In this document: positions 51,731 to 58,955 of the stretch, one piece after another
Layout of the letters: each line of letters opens with the position of its first letter
Numbering within the stretch: position 1 is the stretch's first letter
NCBI GenBank assembly: GCA_020722685.1
Contig: DYKH01000010.1
Coordinates: forward strand, 6,321 to 70,320
Direction: 5' to 3'
DNA length: 64,000 nt
DNA from: Caldithrix sp.
Lineage (GTDB): Bacteria; KSB1; UBA2214; DYKH01
Notes under the pieces: model-generated
Seen by the model: only the letters and a program-made list of their open reading frames with translations
Told to the model about the DNA's origin: nothing
Databases searched by the model: none
Position numbers and translations under genes: made by a program

Positions 51731-54652
51731 TCAAGCCTGAAATTCTTTCAGCGGTTTTGAGCGCAGCAGGTGCGCCAGCCTTTGCATCCGGCTTTGGTCG
51801 CGGGAGCGGAAGATTTCCACCAAGAGCTGGTCCACCTGGCTCAACCTCGGCTGTTGGTGACAAACCGAGCATGAACGCTTGCCGTGAACCACCCTTTCGA
51901 CTATCTCCTTCAGTCCGGCCATGCTCGGTTTCGTTGCCTTCCTAATTTCCAGTGTGCCGGCGTTTTTCATCAAATCCACGCTTGCATTGGCGGGCGCAAA
52001 CCGGCGATCAGCCGCGCGCAGCATGGGCAAGTCGGGCAAGGAATCTCCCATGGCATAGATCGGCTTGCCGGTCAATTCCAGTTGCTCGATGAGCGCCAAG
52101 AGACCCTTTGCTTTATCGACCTCTTTGCTAATCACGTCGCCTTTCAGATAGCCCGGGAGCAAAGTGAGCAGATCCAATTTGTGTTGGTCGATCAGCTCTA
52201 GGATCCTCTCCCCTTCCAGCATCCACATCATATCCGATTTGAACTCGTAAGCCCGCAGGGAAAACTCAAAATCAGGATGCAAGTAAACATAAGGTAATTT
52301 CTCAATGAGCCTTCGCAAAGCGGACAACTGTTTTTGCGCTTCTCGGCCGATCAGCGCTCTTTTCTCCCGGCGACCATGATCCCAAATGGCGCTTCCGTAC
52401 TCGGCCGCGGCTCCTGAGAGTTGGTATGACTCGCAGCGATCCTGCATCTCGGCAAGACTTCGTCCAGAGCAGAGCAGCACAGCGAAACCGTGGTTCTTGA
52501 GCATTTTTATCGCCTCACTTCCCGCCGGAGAGGTCGAGGGAAAACCCAAAGTAAAGTCTTCCAGGACTCCATCGATGTCCAGGGCAAAAACGCCTTTCGC
52601 TTCTTTTGTCCCCACGGGCATTGAGGAGAATATGCCGGTCAGGTAGCTATTCACCAGTCTATTGAGATAGCGCTGGCAATAGGCATGTTCGAGATTGGCT
52701 TGGTACAGGTCCACCTCTGAAGAGCGATTGTTTAAGACGTATTCCCAGAACAGGGATCTCTCCGCTGCGTAAAGAAGCTTGTATGCAAACAGCCGGTCGC
52801 AAATTCCCTGATCGCCGGATTTTTTCCGGTAGTAGGCAACGAGGGCTTCCTCTTCCTCCCGATCAAGCCGGAATTCGTAGCAAATGCCGGCGACATCGTA
52901 AGCAGGATCAAAGGAATGGCGGTCGAACTGATCGAAGGCATGCTCCTCAAAATCGACCTTCTTGAAGCTGCCGTTGGAAGCCAGCCATTTTGCCGGGCCA
53001 ATGTTGCCATCGACGACGGAAGGCCGTTCGTAGCGGAGCGCGTTGACAAGTTTCGTATGCAATTGCAACCGGCTGAAATAACCTGCAAATCCGTAGGATC
53101 GGCTGAGGACAGCGGCCAAGTGATGCCAAAAGGTCCACTTGCTGTGGATGTCTATTGTATGATCAACTTCCACCTTCAATGAAGCGGCTCTGCTTGCGAC
53201 ATAGTTCCCCAAACAGTCGACGAGCTTGGCTCTTTCTTCCTGAGCCGAGGTGGTGGCGCCATTTTTCGGCACCAGCCATTCGGTAAAAAGAATTCCTTCG
53301 TGGATGCCAAATACTGTTGGGAAAAACTGCGGCATTTTTTTCGCCAGCGCCAGCCCATGAAAGCCCAGATAGCCTATACCCGCTCCTTTGCCGAATATCT
53401 GCTTGATCTCCTCCCCTTTCTCACCGCAGACTTGGACCTTAAAAACCTTTTTCACGTGGCTTCTTCGTCTGGGACCTTTGACCGGTTTCTCTCCTAATAC
53501 GCGAATCAGATCGTACCCTTTAGCCGCTAAAAGCGGTCGCAAAGCTCTTTCCACTTGGGGACGTTGCAGCAGCTCATTCACCCTCCACTCATGAAACGGC
53601 AAGACAATCAGCTTGCTGTACTGAAATATTTTGGATAGGCGCTCGTTTTCCAGCCATTCGCTGTAGAATTCGGGAATTAGGAACACGATTTGTTCGGGCT
53701 TGATCCCCCATTCCAAAAGGTAGCGGTGCGCCCGGATCAAGGTGTCTCCGGTGAAAGGGGCGTCGTCCAGGACCAATATCCGGCTATTGTCTCGCCGCGC
53801 ACGCCTTAGGGCACCCTTCTCAATGGCGGACGGAGCAAAAGTCAGCTTGAGCGTCAAAAAGTCGACATGGGTAAAGCCGGAGACCTGCAATTGCCCTGCA
53901 CACAAAGGCGCCAGGTAACCGCCCGCCGTGCGCAATCCCAGAACGAGGATGGATTGCTTTTTGTCGGGATAAGCGGCTGCGTATTTCTTGGCAAGGCTGA
54001 AGCAGTCCTCCGGATAAAGATCAAAGTTCCTGAAACTGGATGGAAGCTTATAGCAGCGGTCGGCAATTCCTCCGGACCAGTTTTGCCGCAGTATGGATGT
54101 CACGTGGTGGGCAACGTTGTGAGCGAGGGCAGAATCGTACTTTCCGGCGCGCATCAGCACCAAGAATCTGCTTGTCGCGCTTAGTGCGTGGGCGAGGTCT
54201 TGTTGCAGAGAAAGCACTCTACCGTCAACCACATCATTACGCCCTCTGACAGCCCAAGCCACCAGTTTTTCGACCATAGTTAGCGCGAACGATAGCCGGG
54301 GAATTCTGCCCTTTATCTTGGCGAAATTCACCATGCCGCGTATCAAGTAATCGCTGGCGATCTGGTGCAACGCGCTCAGAAATAAATAGGTGTTCAGACC
54401 GTGGTCATAATATCCCAATCCTTTTCCACTCTGGAATTGTTCGCTTTCCCTGCCCAAAAGATCATGGATCTCGGCAAAGGACTTGGAGAGGTTCAACGTC
54501 CACGAATATTCTTGCTGAATGAATTCGAGCTTTTCACCATATGTCCGACTTTCGCTATCGCCCATGACCCATCCTCGTCGTAACCACTCATTCCCTAACC
54601 TGTACACCGCGACCGGCTTTATTTTTCGCAAAAAGGCGGGCAGCAAATCCAA
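51731..54652 (-). CDS. Three-part fusion: phosphoribosyltransferase-like, APH-like kinase and HAD phosphatase
   Basis: A 973-residue soluble protein. After a helical N-terminal region, residues about 205-370 look like a PRTase: ILVLGLRTAGGYLAPL (236-250) and the PRPP loop RILVLDDAPFTGDTLIRA (291-308). Residues about 395-640 resemble an aminoglycoside-phosphotransferase-type kinase: EIKQIFGKGAG, HEGILFTEWLV, catalytic-loop-like VVDGNIGPAKWL (547-556) and metal-site VDFEE (566-570). Residues about 688-905 are a HAD-IIB phosphatase: ALDIDGVLEDF, LLCSGRS, Lys848, and MGDSLPDLPML. The tail has a CxxC (928-931). The start is TTG with AGGAG nine bases upstream; no in-frame ATG fits. It could make or recycle a phosphorylated ribose-linked precursor for the polysaccharide. 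Function unknown; the kinase assignment is the least certain. Confidence 0.75.
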   Translation of the reverse strand: MDLLPAFLRKIKPVAVYRLGNEWLRRGWVMGDSESRTYGEKLEFIQQEYSWTLNLSKSFAEIHDLLGRESEQFQSGKGLGYYDHGLNTYLFLSALHQIASDYLIRGMVNFAKIKGRIPRLSFALTMVEKLVAWAVRGRNDVVDGRVLSLQQDLAHALSATSRFLVLMRAGKYDSALAHNVAHHVTSILRQNWSGGIADRCYKLPSSFRNFDLYPEDCFSLAKKYAAAYPDKKQSILVLGLRTAGGYLAPLCAGQLQVSGFTHVDFLTLKLTFAPSAIEKGALRRARRDNSRILVLDDAPFTGDTLIRAHRYLLEWGIKPEQIVFLIPEFYSEWLENERLSKIFQYSKLIVLPFHEWRVNELLQRPQVERALRPLLAAKGYDLIRVLGEKPVKGPRRRSHVKKVFKVQVCGEKGEEIKQIFGKGAGIGYLGFHGLALAKKMPQFFPTVFGIHEGILFTEWLVPKNGATTSAQEERAKLVDCLGNYVASRAASLKVEVDHTIDIHSKWTFWHHLAAVLSRSYGFAGYFSRLQLHTKLVNALRYERPSVVDGNIGPAKWLASNGSFKKVDFEEHAFDQFDRHSFDPAYDVAGICYEFRLDREEEEALVAYYRKKSGDQGICDRLFAYKLLYAAERSLFWEYVLNNRSSEVDLYQANLEHAYCQRYLNRLVNSYLTGIFSSMPVGTKEAKGVFALDIDGVLEDFTLGFPSTSPAGSEAIKMLKNHGFAVLLCSGRSLAEMQDRCESYQLSGAAAEYGSAIWDHGRREKRALIGREAQKQLSALRRLIEKLPYVYLHPDFEFSLRAYEFKSDMMWMLEGERILELIDQHKLDLLTLLPGYLKGDVISKEVDKAKGLLALIEQLELTGKPIYAMGDSLPDLPMLRAADRRFAPANASVDLMKNAGTLEIRKATKPSMAGLKEIVERVVHGKRSCSVCHQQPRLSQVDQLLVEIFRSRDQSRMQRLAHLLRSKPLKEFQA

Positions 54653-54664
54653 GCATCGAAACTC

Positions 54665-55279
54665 CTAACCGTGCGCAGAATCACCGGACCAGAATAGGTT
54701 GGTCAGATGTTCTTGAAGCCTTTTGACGTTTTCCTCGTAGTGGGCGCTATTCCACCAGGTCGCGCCCTGCTCGATAATCACATCTTTCGGCCTTTGCGTT
54801 TGCCAGCGCGCCAGGCACTTTTCCCGGTATTTCTCCACCGAACCCATAGGACGGGCAGGAACACCGATGGCAATACTGTTGGGTGGAATATCGGTAATCA
54901 CCACCGATCCAGCGGCGACAATGGAATTTGGCCCGATGCGGATATTGGGCAACAGCACCGCGTTCTCGCCGATTACGCAGTTGTCCTCGATGATAATGGG
55001 TCCAAAGACCTGCAAATCTGGGACCTCGTCACGAAAAATCCAGGCGCCGCCGTCGTGAGTAATAAAGGCAACGCCATTGGCGATGGTTACGTGATTGCCT
55101 ATTTTTATCAGATAAGGCTCTGTCCCCAAACTGGTGGGGATGATGCTGCAGTCTTGTCCGATTTGCGCACCCTGCTTGCGAAAATACTCTGCGATGGTGA
55201 ATCTATCGTATTTGTGCAGCTCCCAGCCTTCTTTCAGCATCCTGAGCTTGCTGCGAATGATATTGCATAAAACATTCAC
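54665..55279 (-). CDS. Hexapeptide-repeat acyltransferase
   Basis: A 204-residue left-handed beta-helix transferase. Hexapeptide rungs run from IGQDCSIIPTSLGTE to SIVAAGSVVITDIPPNS, ending in the usual IAIGVPARPMG. The catalytic histidine candidate is in FITHDGGAWIFRD. These enzymes O-acetylate sugars from acetyl-CoA as trimers. The last ~45 residues (YREKCLARWQ ... VKRLQEHL) are helical. The start is GTG. The SGNH gene ends 3 bp upstream, so acetyl transfer and esterase genes are adjacent. Confidence 0.86.
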   Translation of the reverse strand: MNVLCNIIRSKLRMLKEGWELHKYDRFTIAEYFRKQGAQIGQDCSIIPTSLGTEPYLIKIGNHVTIANGVAFITHDGGAWIFRDEVPDLQVFGPIIIEDNCVIGENAVLLPNIRIGPNSIVAAGSVVITDIPPNSIAIGVPARPMGSVEKYREKCLARWQTQRPKDVIIEQGATWWNSAHYEENVKRLQEHLTNLFWSGDSAHG

Positions 55280-55282
55280 GGC

Positions 55283-56002
55283 CTAACGGTGCTCCATGCT
55301 TAGAAAGTCTTCCACTTGCTTGGTCATAATCTGGTACCCCCTTTCATTCGGGTGCACGCCGTCATAAGTAGCTTCGGGCAGCAGAAATCCCTCTTGATCC
55401 GCCAGAGGGCCGGCAAAATCGATGATCGCAAACTGATTCTCGTTGGCGTAATTCTTCAGCCAGACATTGAAGGAATGGATTTGCCCATTGATAGAGTTTA
55501 CGCCCTCGCCCTTGTCGGCATTCTTGGTGACCGGGATGGTTGTAGCAATGATCGGGCGTATGCCGTTGGCTTTAGCCAACATTGCCAGCATCCTCACATT
55601 GTCCTGACTGATCTTCATCGGGACGTTGTGGGCAAAATTCATTTCACAAAGCTTGATCACCACACCATAAGGGTGAAGATCGACCACGTCGTGTTGAAAG
55701 CGCAAAAGGAGCTGGCCGGCGTAGTGCCCGTCAATGCCCATGTTTACAAACGGGCGTCCGGGAAAGCTTTTCGCCAAGTCCCAATGCGCGGTGATGGAAG
55801 CTCCCAAAAAAACCAATGAGGGATTTCCGGCATCCTGATGATGCTCAGTCACTTTTTTGTTGTATTCCGAGACCCAGTCATGAGACTGCGCCCAGGCCAA
55901 GACCATCTTTTTTCGATAGTCGTAGGCCTTGTACAGGACCGCCAAACCCACCAAATTACCGATTAGCGATACGACTAAAACGATCGACATCCATCTGCTC
56001 AT
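55283..56002 (-). CDS. Membrane-anchored SGNH/GDSL hydrolase
   Basis: A 239-residue protein. One N-terminal transmembrane segment (WMSIVLVVSLIGNLVGLAVLY) would place the catalytic domain in the periplasm. SGNH blocks: FLGASIT (Ser), NMGIDGH (Gly region), KLCEMNF (Asn block position) and YDGVHPNERG (Asp-x-x-His). The family hydrolyses O-acyl esters; in a polysaccharide locus it likely acts as an acetyl-esterase or transferase opposite the neighbouring hexapeptide acyltransferase. TAGGG lies ten bases upstream of the ATG. The ACP gene ends 70 bp upstream. Confidence 0.85.
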   Translation of the reverse strand: MSRWMSIVLVVSLIGNLVGLAVLYKAYDYRKKMVLAWAQSHDWVSEYNKKVTEHHQDAGNPSLVFLGASITAHWDLAKSFPGRPFVNMGIDGHYAGQLLLRFQHDVVDLHPYGVVIKLCEMNFAHNVPMKISQDNVRMLAMLAKANGIRPIIATTIPVTKNADKGEGVNSINGQIHSFNVWLKNYANENQFAIIDFAGPLADQEGFLLPEATYDGVHPNERGYQIMTKQVEDFLSMEHR

Positions 56003-56072
56003 CGTTAAACCCTAAAGATCAGACCTGAAAATTTCAGCTATCCGAATTTTGCCTATCCCGCGCTGCTGCCGG

Positions 56073-56351
56073 TCAATCCATCGCAACCTTGACGCGGCGA
56101 TTCTGAACGCCCAGTCGCTTTCGTTGCAGGAATTCGCAAATGTATTCGACGGTGTCCAGGTTATCTGGAATGATTTCGTCGTCTTCTACCCGCAGGTCGA
56201 ATTCCTTTTCCAGAAAAGCGACAAGTCCCAATACGCCCGTGGAATCGATGATGCCTTTGTCACGCAGGGAATCGGTATCCTGAAAGTCAGTGCCGTCTCC
56301 GAAGAGGAAATTTTCCACGATAAAGTCTCTCACTTTGTCTCTATAAAGCAT
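56073..56351 (-). CDS. Acyl carrier protein
   Basis: A 92-residue carrier. The helical core reads DKVRDFIVENFLFGDG ... LRDKGIIDSTGVLGLVAFLE ... TVEYICEFLQRKR; the serine in IIDSTGVLGL is the expected 4'-phosphopantetheine site. The frame is open much further upstream, into the NadE-like gene. The ATG at 56351 has AGGAG nine bases before it and yields a normal ACP length, so the long version is rejected. With the AMP-ligase nearby, it probably carries an acyl or aminoacyl group destined for the polysaccharide rather than serving fatty-acid synthesis. Confidence 0.9.
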   Translation of the reverse strand: MLYRDKVRDFIVENFLFGDGTDFQDTDSLRDKGIIDSTGVLGLVAFLEKEFDLRVEDDEIIPDNLDTVEYICEFLQRKRLGVQNRRVKVAMD

Positions 56352-56425
56352 TGCAGCATCTCCTATGGTACGATTAGATCGGTCATCAAAAAGTTTAGCC
56401 TTCCTTGCTTGCGTCACTGAGTGGC

Positions 56426-57415
56426 TCAATGATCCGGTTCGTCCACCTGCAAGGGGGGCAGGCGGAGGTATTCCGTGGCTCTCCGTTTCCTGAGAATGTC
56501 GTCGATTATCCGCTGAACCTTGACCTGGTCCAAAGAGAGGTGGGCGGATACTTCTGCCACGCTCTTTCCGCGTTCGACCTCCCGCCAAATTGCATCCAAA
56601 GTCTCAAAGGGCAGGCGAAAGAAAAACTCTTCTTGCGTCACCTCAGCCGGATAGGTGTCGGTCGTAGGGGGACGCGCGATGATCGCCGGCGGAATATCGA
56701 GAACCCTTGCCAACTGGTAGACCTGAGTTTTGAATAAGTGATTGATGGGTTTGAGGTCCGCCGCCCCATCGCCGTGCTTGACGAAAAAGCCAAGCGCGTG
56801 CTCGTTTTTGTTGCCGGTTCCGACGGCCGCAAAGTTGCGCAGCTCCGCGTGATAATAGAGCATGGTCATGCGCAGCCGCTGCTTCATGTTGGAAGCGGCT
56901 ACGATCTGTAGATAGTCCTCCAGCCTCAATCGTTCTGACTGCTCGCCGCCTTGATCATCGACCATGGTTATGCGAAAAACATTCAGCCAGTCGCCGTGGA
57001 GCGGATTGGACTGCAAGGTGATTTTGAAAGGCTGGCCGGGGCGATAGTGCGGGAAGACCCGAGTCACGGCTTCGTCACGGCGCCGGTAAGAACCCATACC
57101 CTCCAATCCAGCGGTTATGTCCTCTACGATCAGCTCGATTCCCAACTTGCTCGCTAATTGTTCGGCTAACTGCAGGCTTTCCGGACTGGAATCGCGCTCC
57201 GGCAAAGCCAATCCAAAGACTCGCCGGGATCCCAAGGCCTGGACACACAAGGCTGCCACCACGGAAGAATCAATCCCACCGCTCATTCCCACCACTGCAC
57301 CACGCTTTTTCAGCACTGTCTGAATTTGCTTCCGAATCCAGGACGACAAGTATATCGCTGTCTTTTCTGGATCAAATTCTGCGTGCTTTTTTTCGGTAGC
57401 CACTATTTCATTCAT
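56426..57415 (-). CDS. NAD synthetase-family amide-forming enzyme (NadE-like)
   Basis: A 329-residue ATP-pyrophosphatase. The P-loop is VVGMSGGIDSSVVAALC and the family core VGTGNKNEHALGFFVKHGDG, LKPINHLFKTQVYQLAR matches ammonia-dependent NAD synthetase. Two oddities: an inserted ~60-residue segment before the core (YRPGQPFKI ... ERLRLEDYLQIVAASN), and the normally conserved 'PSAxLxxGQxDE' end is PTTDTYPAEVTQEEFF. The context (AMP-ligase, ACP, AsnB) suggests it has been recruited to form an amide in polysaccharide or acyl-group modification. Housekeeping NAD synthesis cannot be excluded. The ATG at 57415 overlaps the ligase stop by 8 bp. Confidence 0.82.
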   Translation of the reverse strand: MNEIVATEKKHAEFDPEKTAIYLSSWIRKQIQTVLKKRGAVVGMSGGIDSSVVAALCVQALGSRRVFGLALPERDSSPESLQLAEQLASKLGIELIVEDITAGLEGMGSYRRRDEAVTRVFPHYRPGQPFKITLQSNPLHGDWLNVFRITMVDDQGGEQSERLRLEDYLQIVAASNMKQRLRMTMLYYHAELRNFAAVGTGNKNEHALGFFVKHGDGAADLKPINHLFKTQVYQLARVLDIPPAIIARPPTTDTYPAEVTQEEFFFRLPFETLDAIWREVERGKSVAEVSAHLSLDQVKVQRIIDDILRKRRATEYLRLPPLQVDEPDH

Positions 57416-58955
57416 TAGCAATTTCCAAAAGTTTTAGTTTCTTTTTATCAATCTTGCCATTGTCCGACTTTGGTAATTCAGCAACAAACTCGACAAATTT
57501 GGGAATGCAGTAATTTTCCAAGTGCTGCGTGCAATGGCGAATTACATCCTTTTCATTCATTTTTGCAAAGGACGCACGTTTGATAAAAGCTTTGATCGCT
57601 TGTCCAAGTACATCATCCGGAACACCTATGACCGCAGCTTCTTCAACGCCGTTCAGCCGGTACAAAACATTCTCTACTTCTTTGGGACTGACCTTTTCTC
57701 CCCGACTTTTAATGACATCATCTTTACGGGCCACATAGTACAGGCAACCCTCCTCGTCCATTCTAAAGAGGTCTCCAGTGCGCAAAACTTTTTCATAGGG
57801 ATATTTTCCGCGAACCAGAACCTTGGCGGTTTCTTCCGGCAAATTCCAGTAACCTTGCATCACATTCGAGCCCCGCACCATCAGTTCCCCGATTTCTCCT
57901 GGCTTGACCGGCTGGCCATTCTCGTCCACAATATACACTTCGCAGTTGGGCATTGCCCGACCGACGGAATTGGGCTTCCTGTCTATCTCCTCTGGCGGCA
58001 GGTAGGCGACGCGCTTACACTCCGTTAGACCGTACATGGAAAAGATGCGCGTTTTGGGAAAGCTCAATCTCAGCTTGCGAATGAATTCCTCCGGCAAGGC
58101 AGCGCCGGTGTTGCTAATATAACGGAGCGTCGAAAAATCACAGCTGCTCAATCCGCCCCATTTGAATAGGAGGGCAAATACCGTGGGTACACCGGGGAAA
58201 CCGGTGACCTTCTCGCTAATGATTTTTTGCACAATCACCGCGGGATAAATAAAATCCTTTTCCAAAATTAGTGTGCCGCCAAAAGTCATGCACATGAGCA
58301 GTTGATACAAGCCATAATCGAAGGACAACGGCAGCACATTGAGCACAATATCCGAGGGGGCATTTTCCAAATAGGTGATGATTGAATTAGCGGCTGACAC
58401 CATATTATGGTGGGTCATCATCACACCTTTTGGATTCCCTGTGCTGCCGGAGGTGTAGATTAGCGCCGCTAAATCAGCATCGATGATCCTTGGCAATGGT
58501 TTCGTCGCGACAGGACCGGCATAGAGCTCTTCCAAAAAATGAATTCTATTGTCAAAACAGCCATTATTAATATCAACGACTATGCCCAAAAGAGAAGGAA
58601 CATCGTAAAAGATATTACTCCATTCGATGCCTCGCTCCTTTTGGGTCAGCATGAATTTTGCGCCGCTATCATTGAGCACATAGCAAAGCTTGGCGTATTT
58701 GGTGGTCGGATTAACTAGGACAAAAACTCCGCCCGCCATCAGCACCCCATAAATGCCCACACAAGCGTCCAGCGAATTATCCATGAACAAGACCACTCGG
58801 TCGCCTTTTTCCAGTCCGAGTCGAACCAAACTATGGGCCATTCGCAGCGCCCGCTCATAGCATTGCGCATAGCTCAGCATGCCTTCGTTCGTTTTAACGG
58901 CAGGCTTATCGGGAAACTGATTGACATTCCTTGTGAAGGCATCATGCAACAGCAT
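57408..58955 (-). CDS. AMP-forming acyl/aminoacyl ligase
   Basis: A 515-residue ANL-superfamily enzyme that adenylates a carboxylic acid and passes it to CoA or a carrier protein. Motifs: AALIYTSGSTGNPKGVMMTH (A3), ISNTGAALPEEF, MYGLTECKRVAYL (A5), LRTGDLFRMDEEG (A7), VARKDDVIKSRGEKV (A8), and the catalytic lysine of NGKIDKKKL (A10). It resembles the AMP-ligases of exosortase-type EPS loci. The ATG at 58955 (GGGAG upstream, overlapping the asnB stop by 14 bp) gives the family start MLLHDAFTRNVNQFPDKPA. The ACP 1 kb downstream is the likely acceptor. Confidence 0.9.
   Translation of the reverse strand: MLLHDAFTRNVNQFPDKPAVKTNEGMLSYAQCYERALRMAHSLVRLGLEKGDRVVLFMDNSLDACVGIYGVLMAGGVFVLVNPTTKYAKLCYVLNDSGAKFMLTQKERGIEWSNIFYDVPSLLGIVVDINNGCFDNRIHFLEELYAGPVATKPLPRIIDADLAALIYTSGSTGNPKGVMMTHHNMVSAANSIITYLENAPSDIVLNVLPLSFDYGLYQLLMCMTFGGTLILEKDFIYPAVIVQKIISEKVTGFPGVPTVFALLFKWGGLSSCDFSTLRYISNTGAALPEEFIRKLRLSFPKTRIFSMYGLTECKRVAYLPPEEIDRKPNSVGRAMPNCEVYIVDENGQPVKPGEIGELMVRGSNVMQGYWNLPEETAKVLVRGKYPYEKVLRTGDLFRMDEEGCLYYVARKDDVIKSRGEKVSPKEVENVLYRLNGVEEAAVIGVPDDVLGQAIKAFIKRASFAKMNEKDVIRHCTQHLENYCIPKFVEFVAELPKSDNGKIDKKKLKLLEIANE

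Noticed and set aside
56352..56588. Extended N-terminus for the acyl carrier protein
   Set aside because: It would overlap the NadE-like gene in another frame and add low-complexity Arg/Gly/Ser sequence; the internal ATG has a strong AGGAG.
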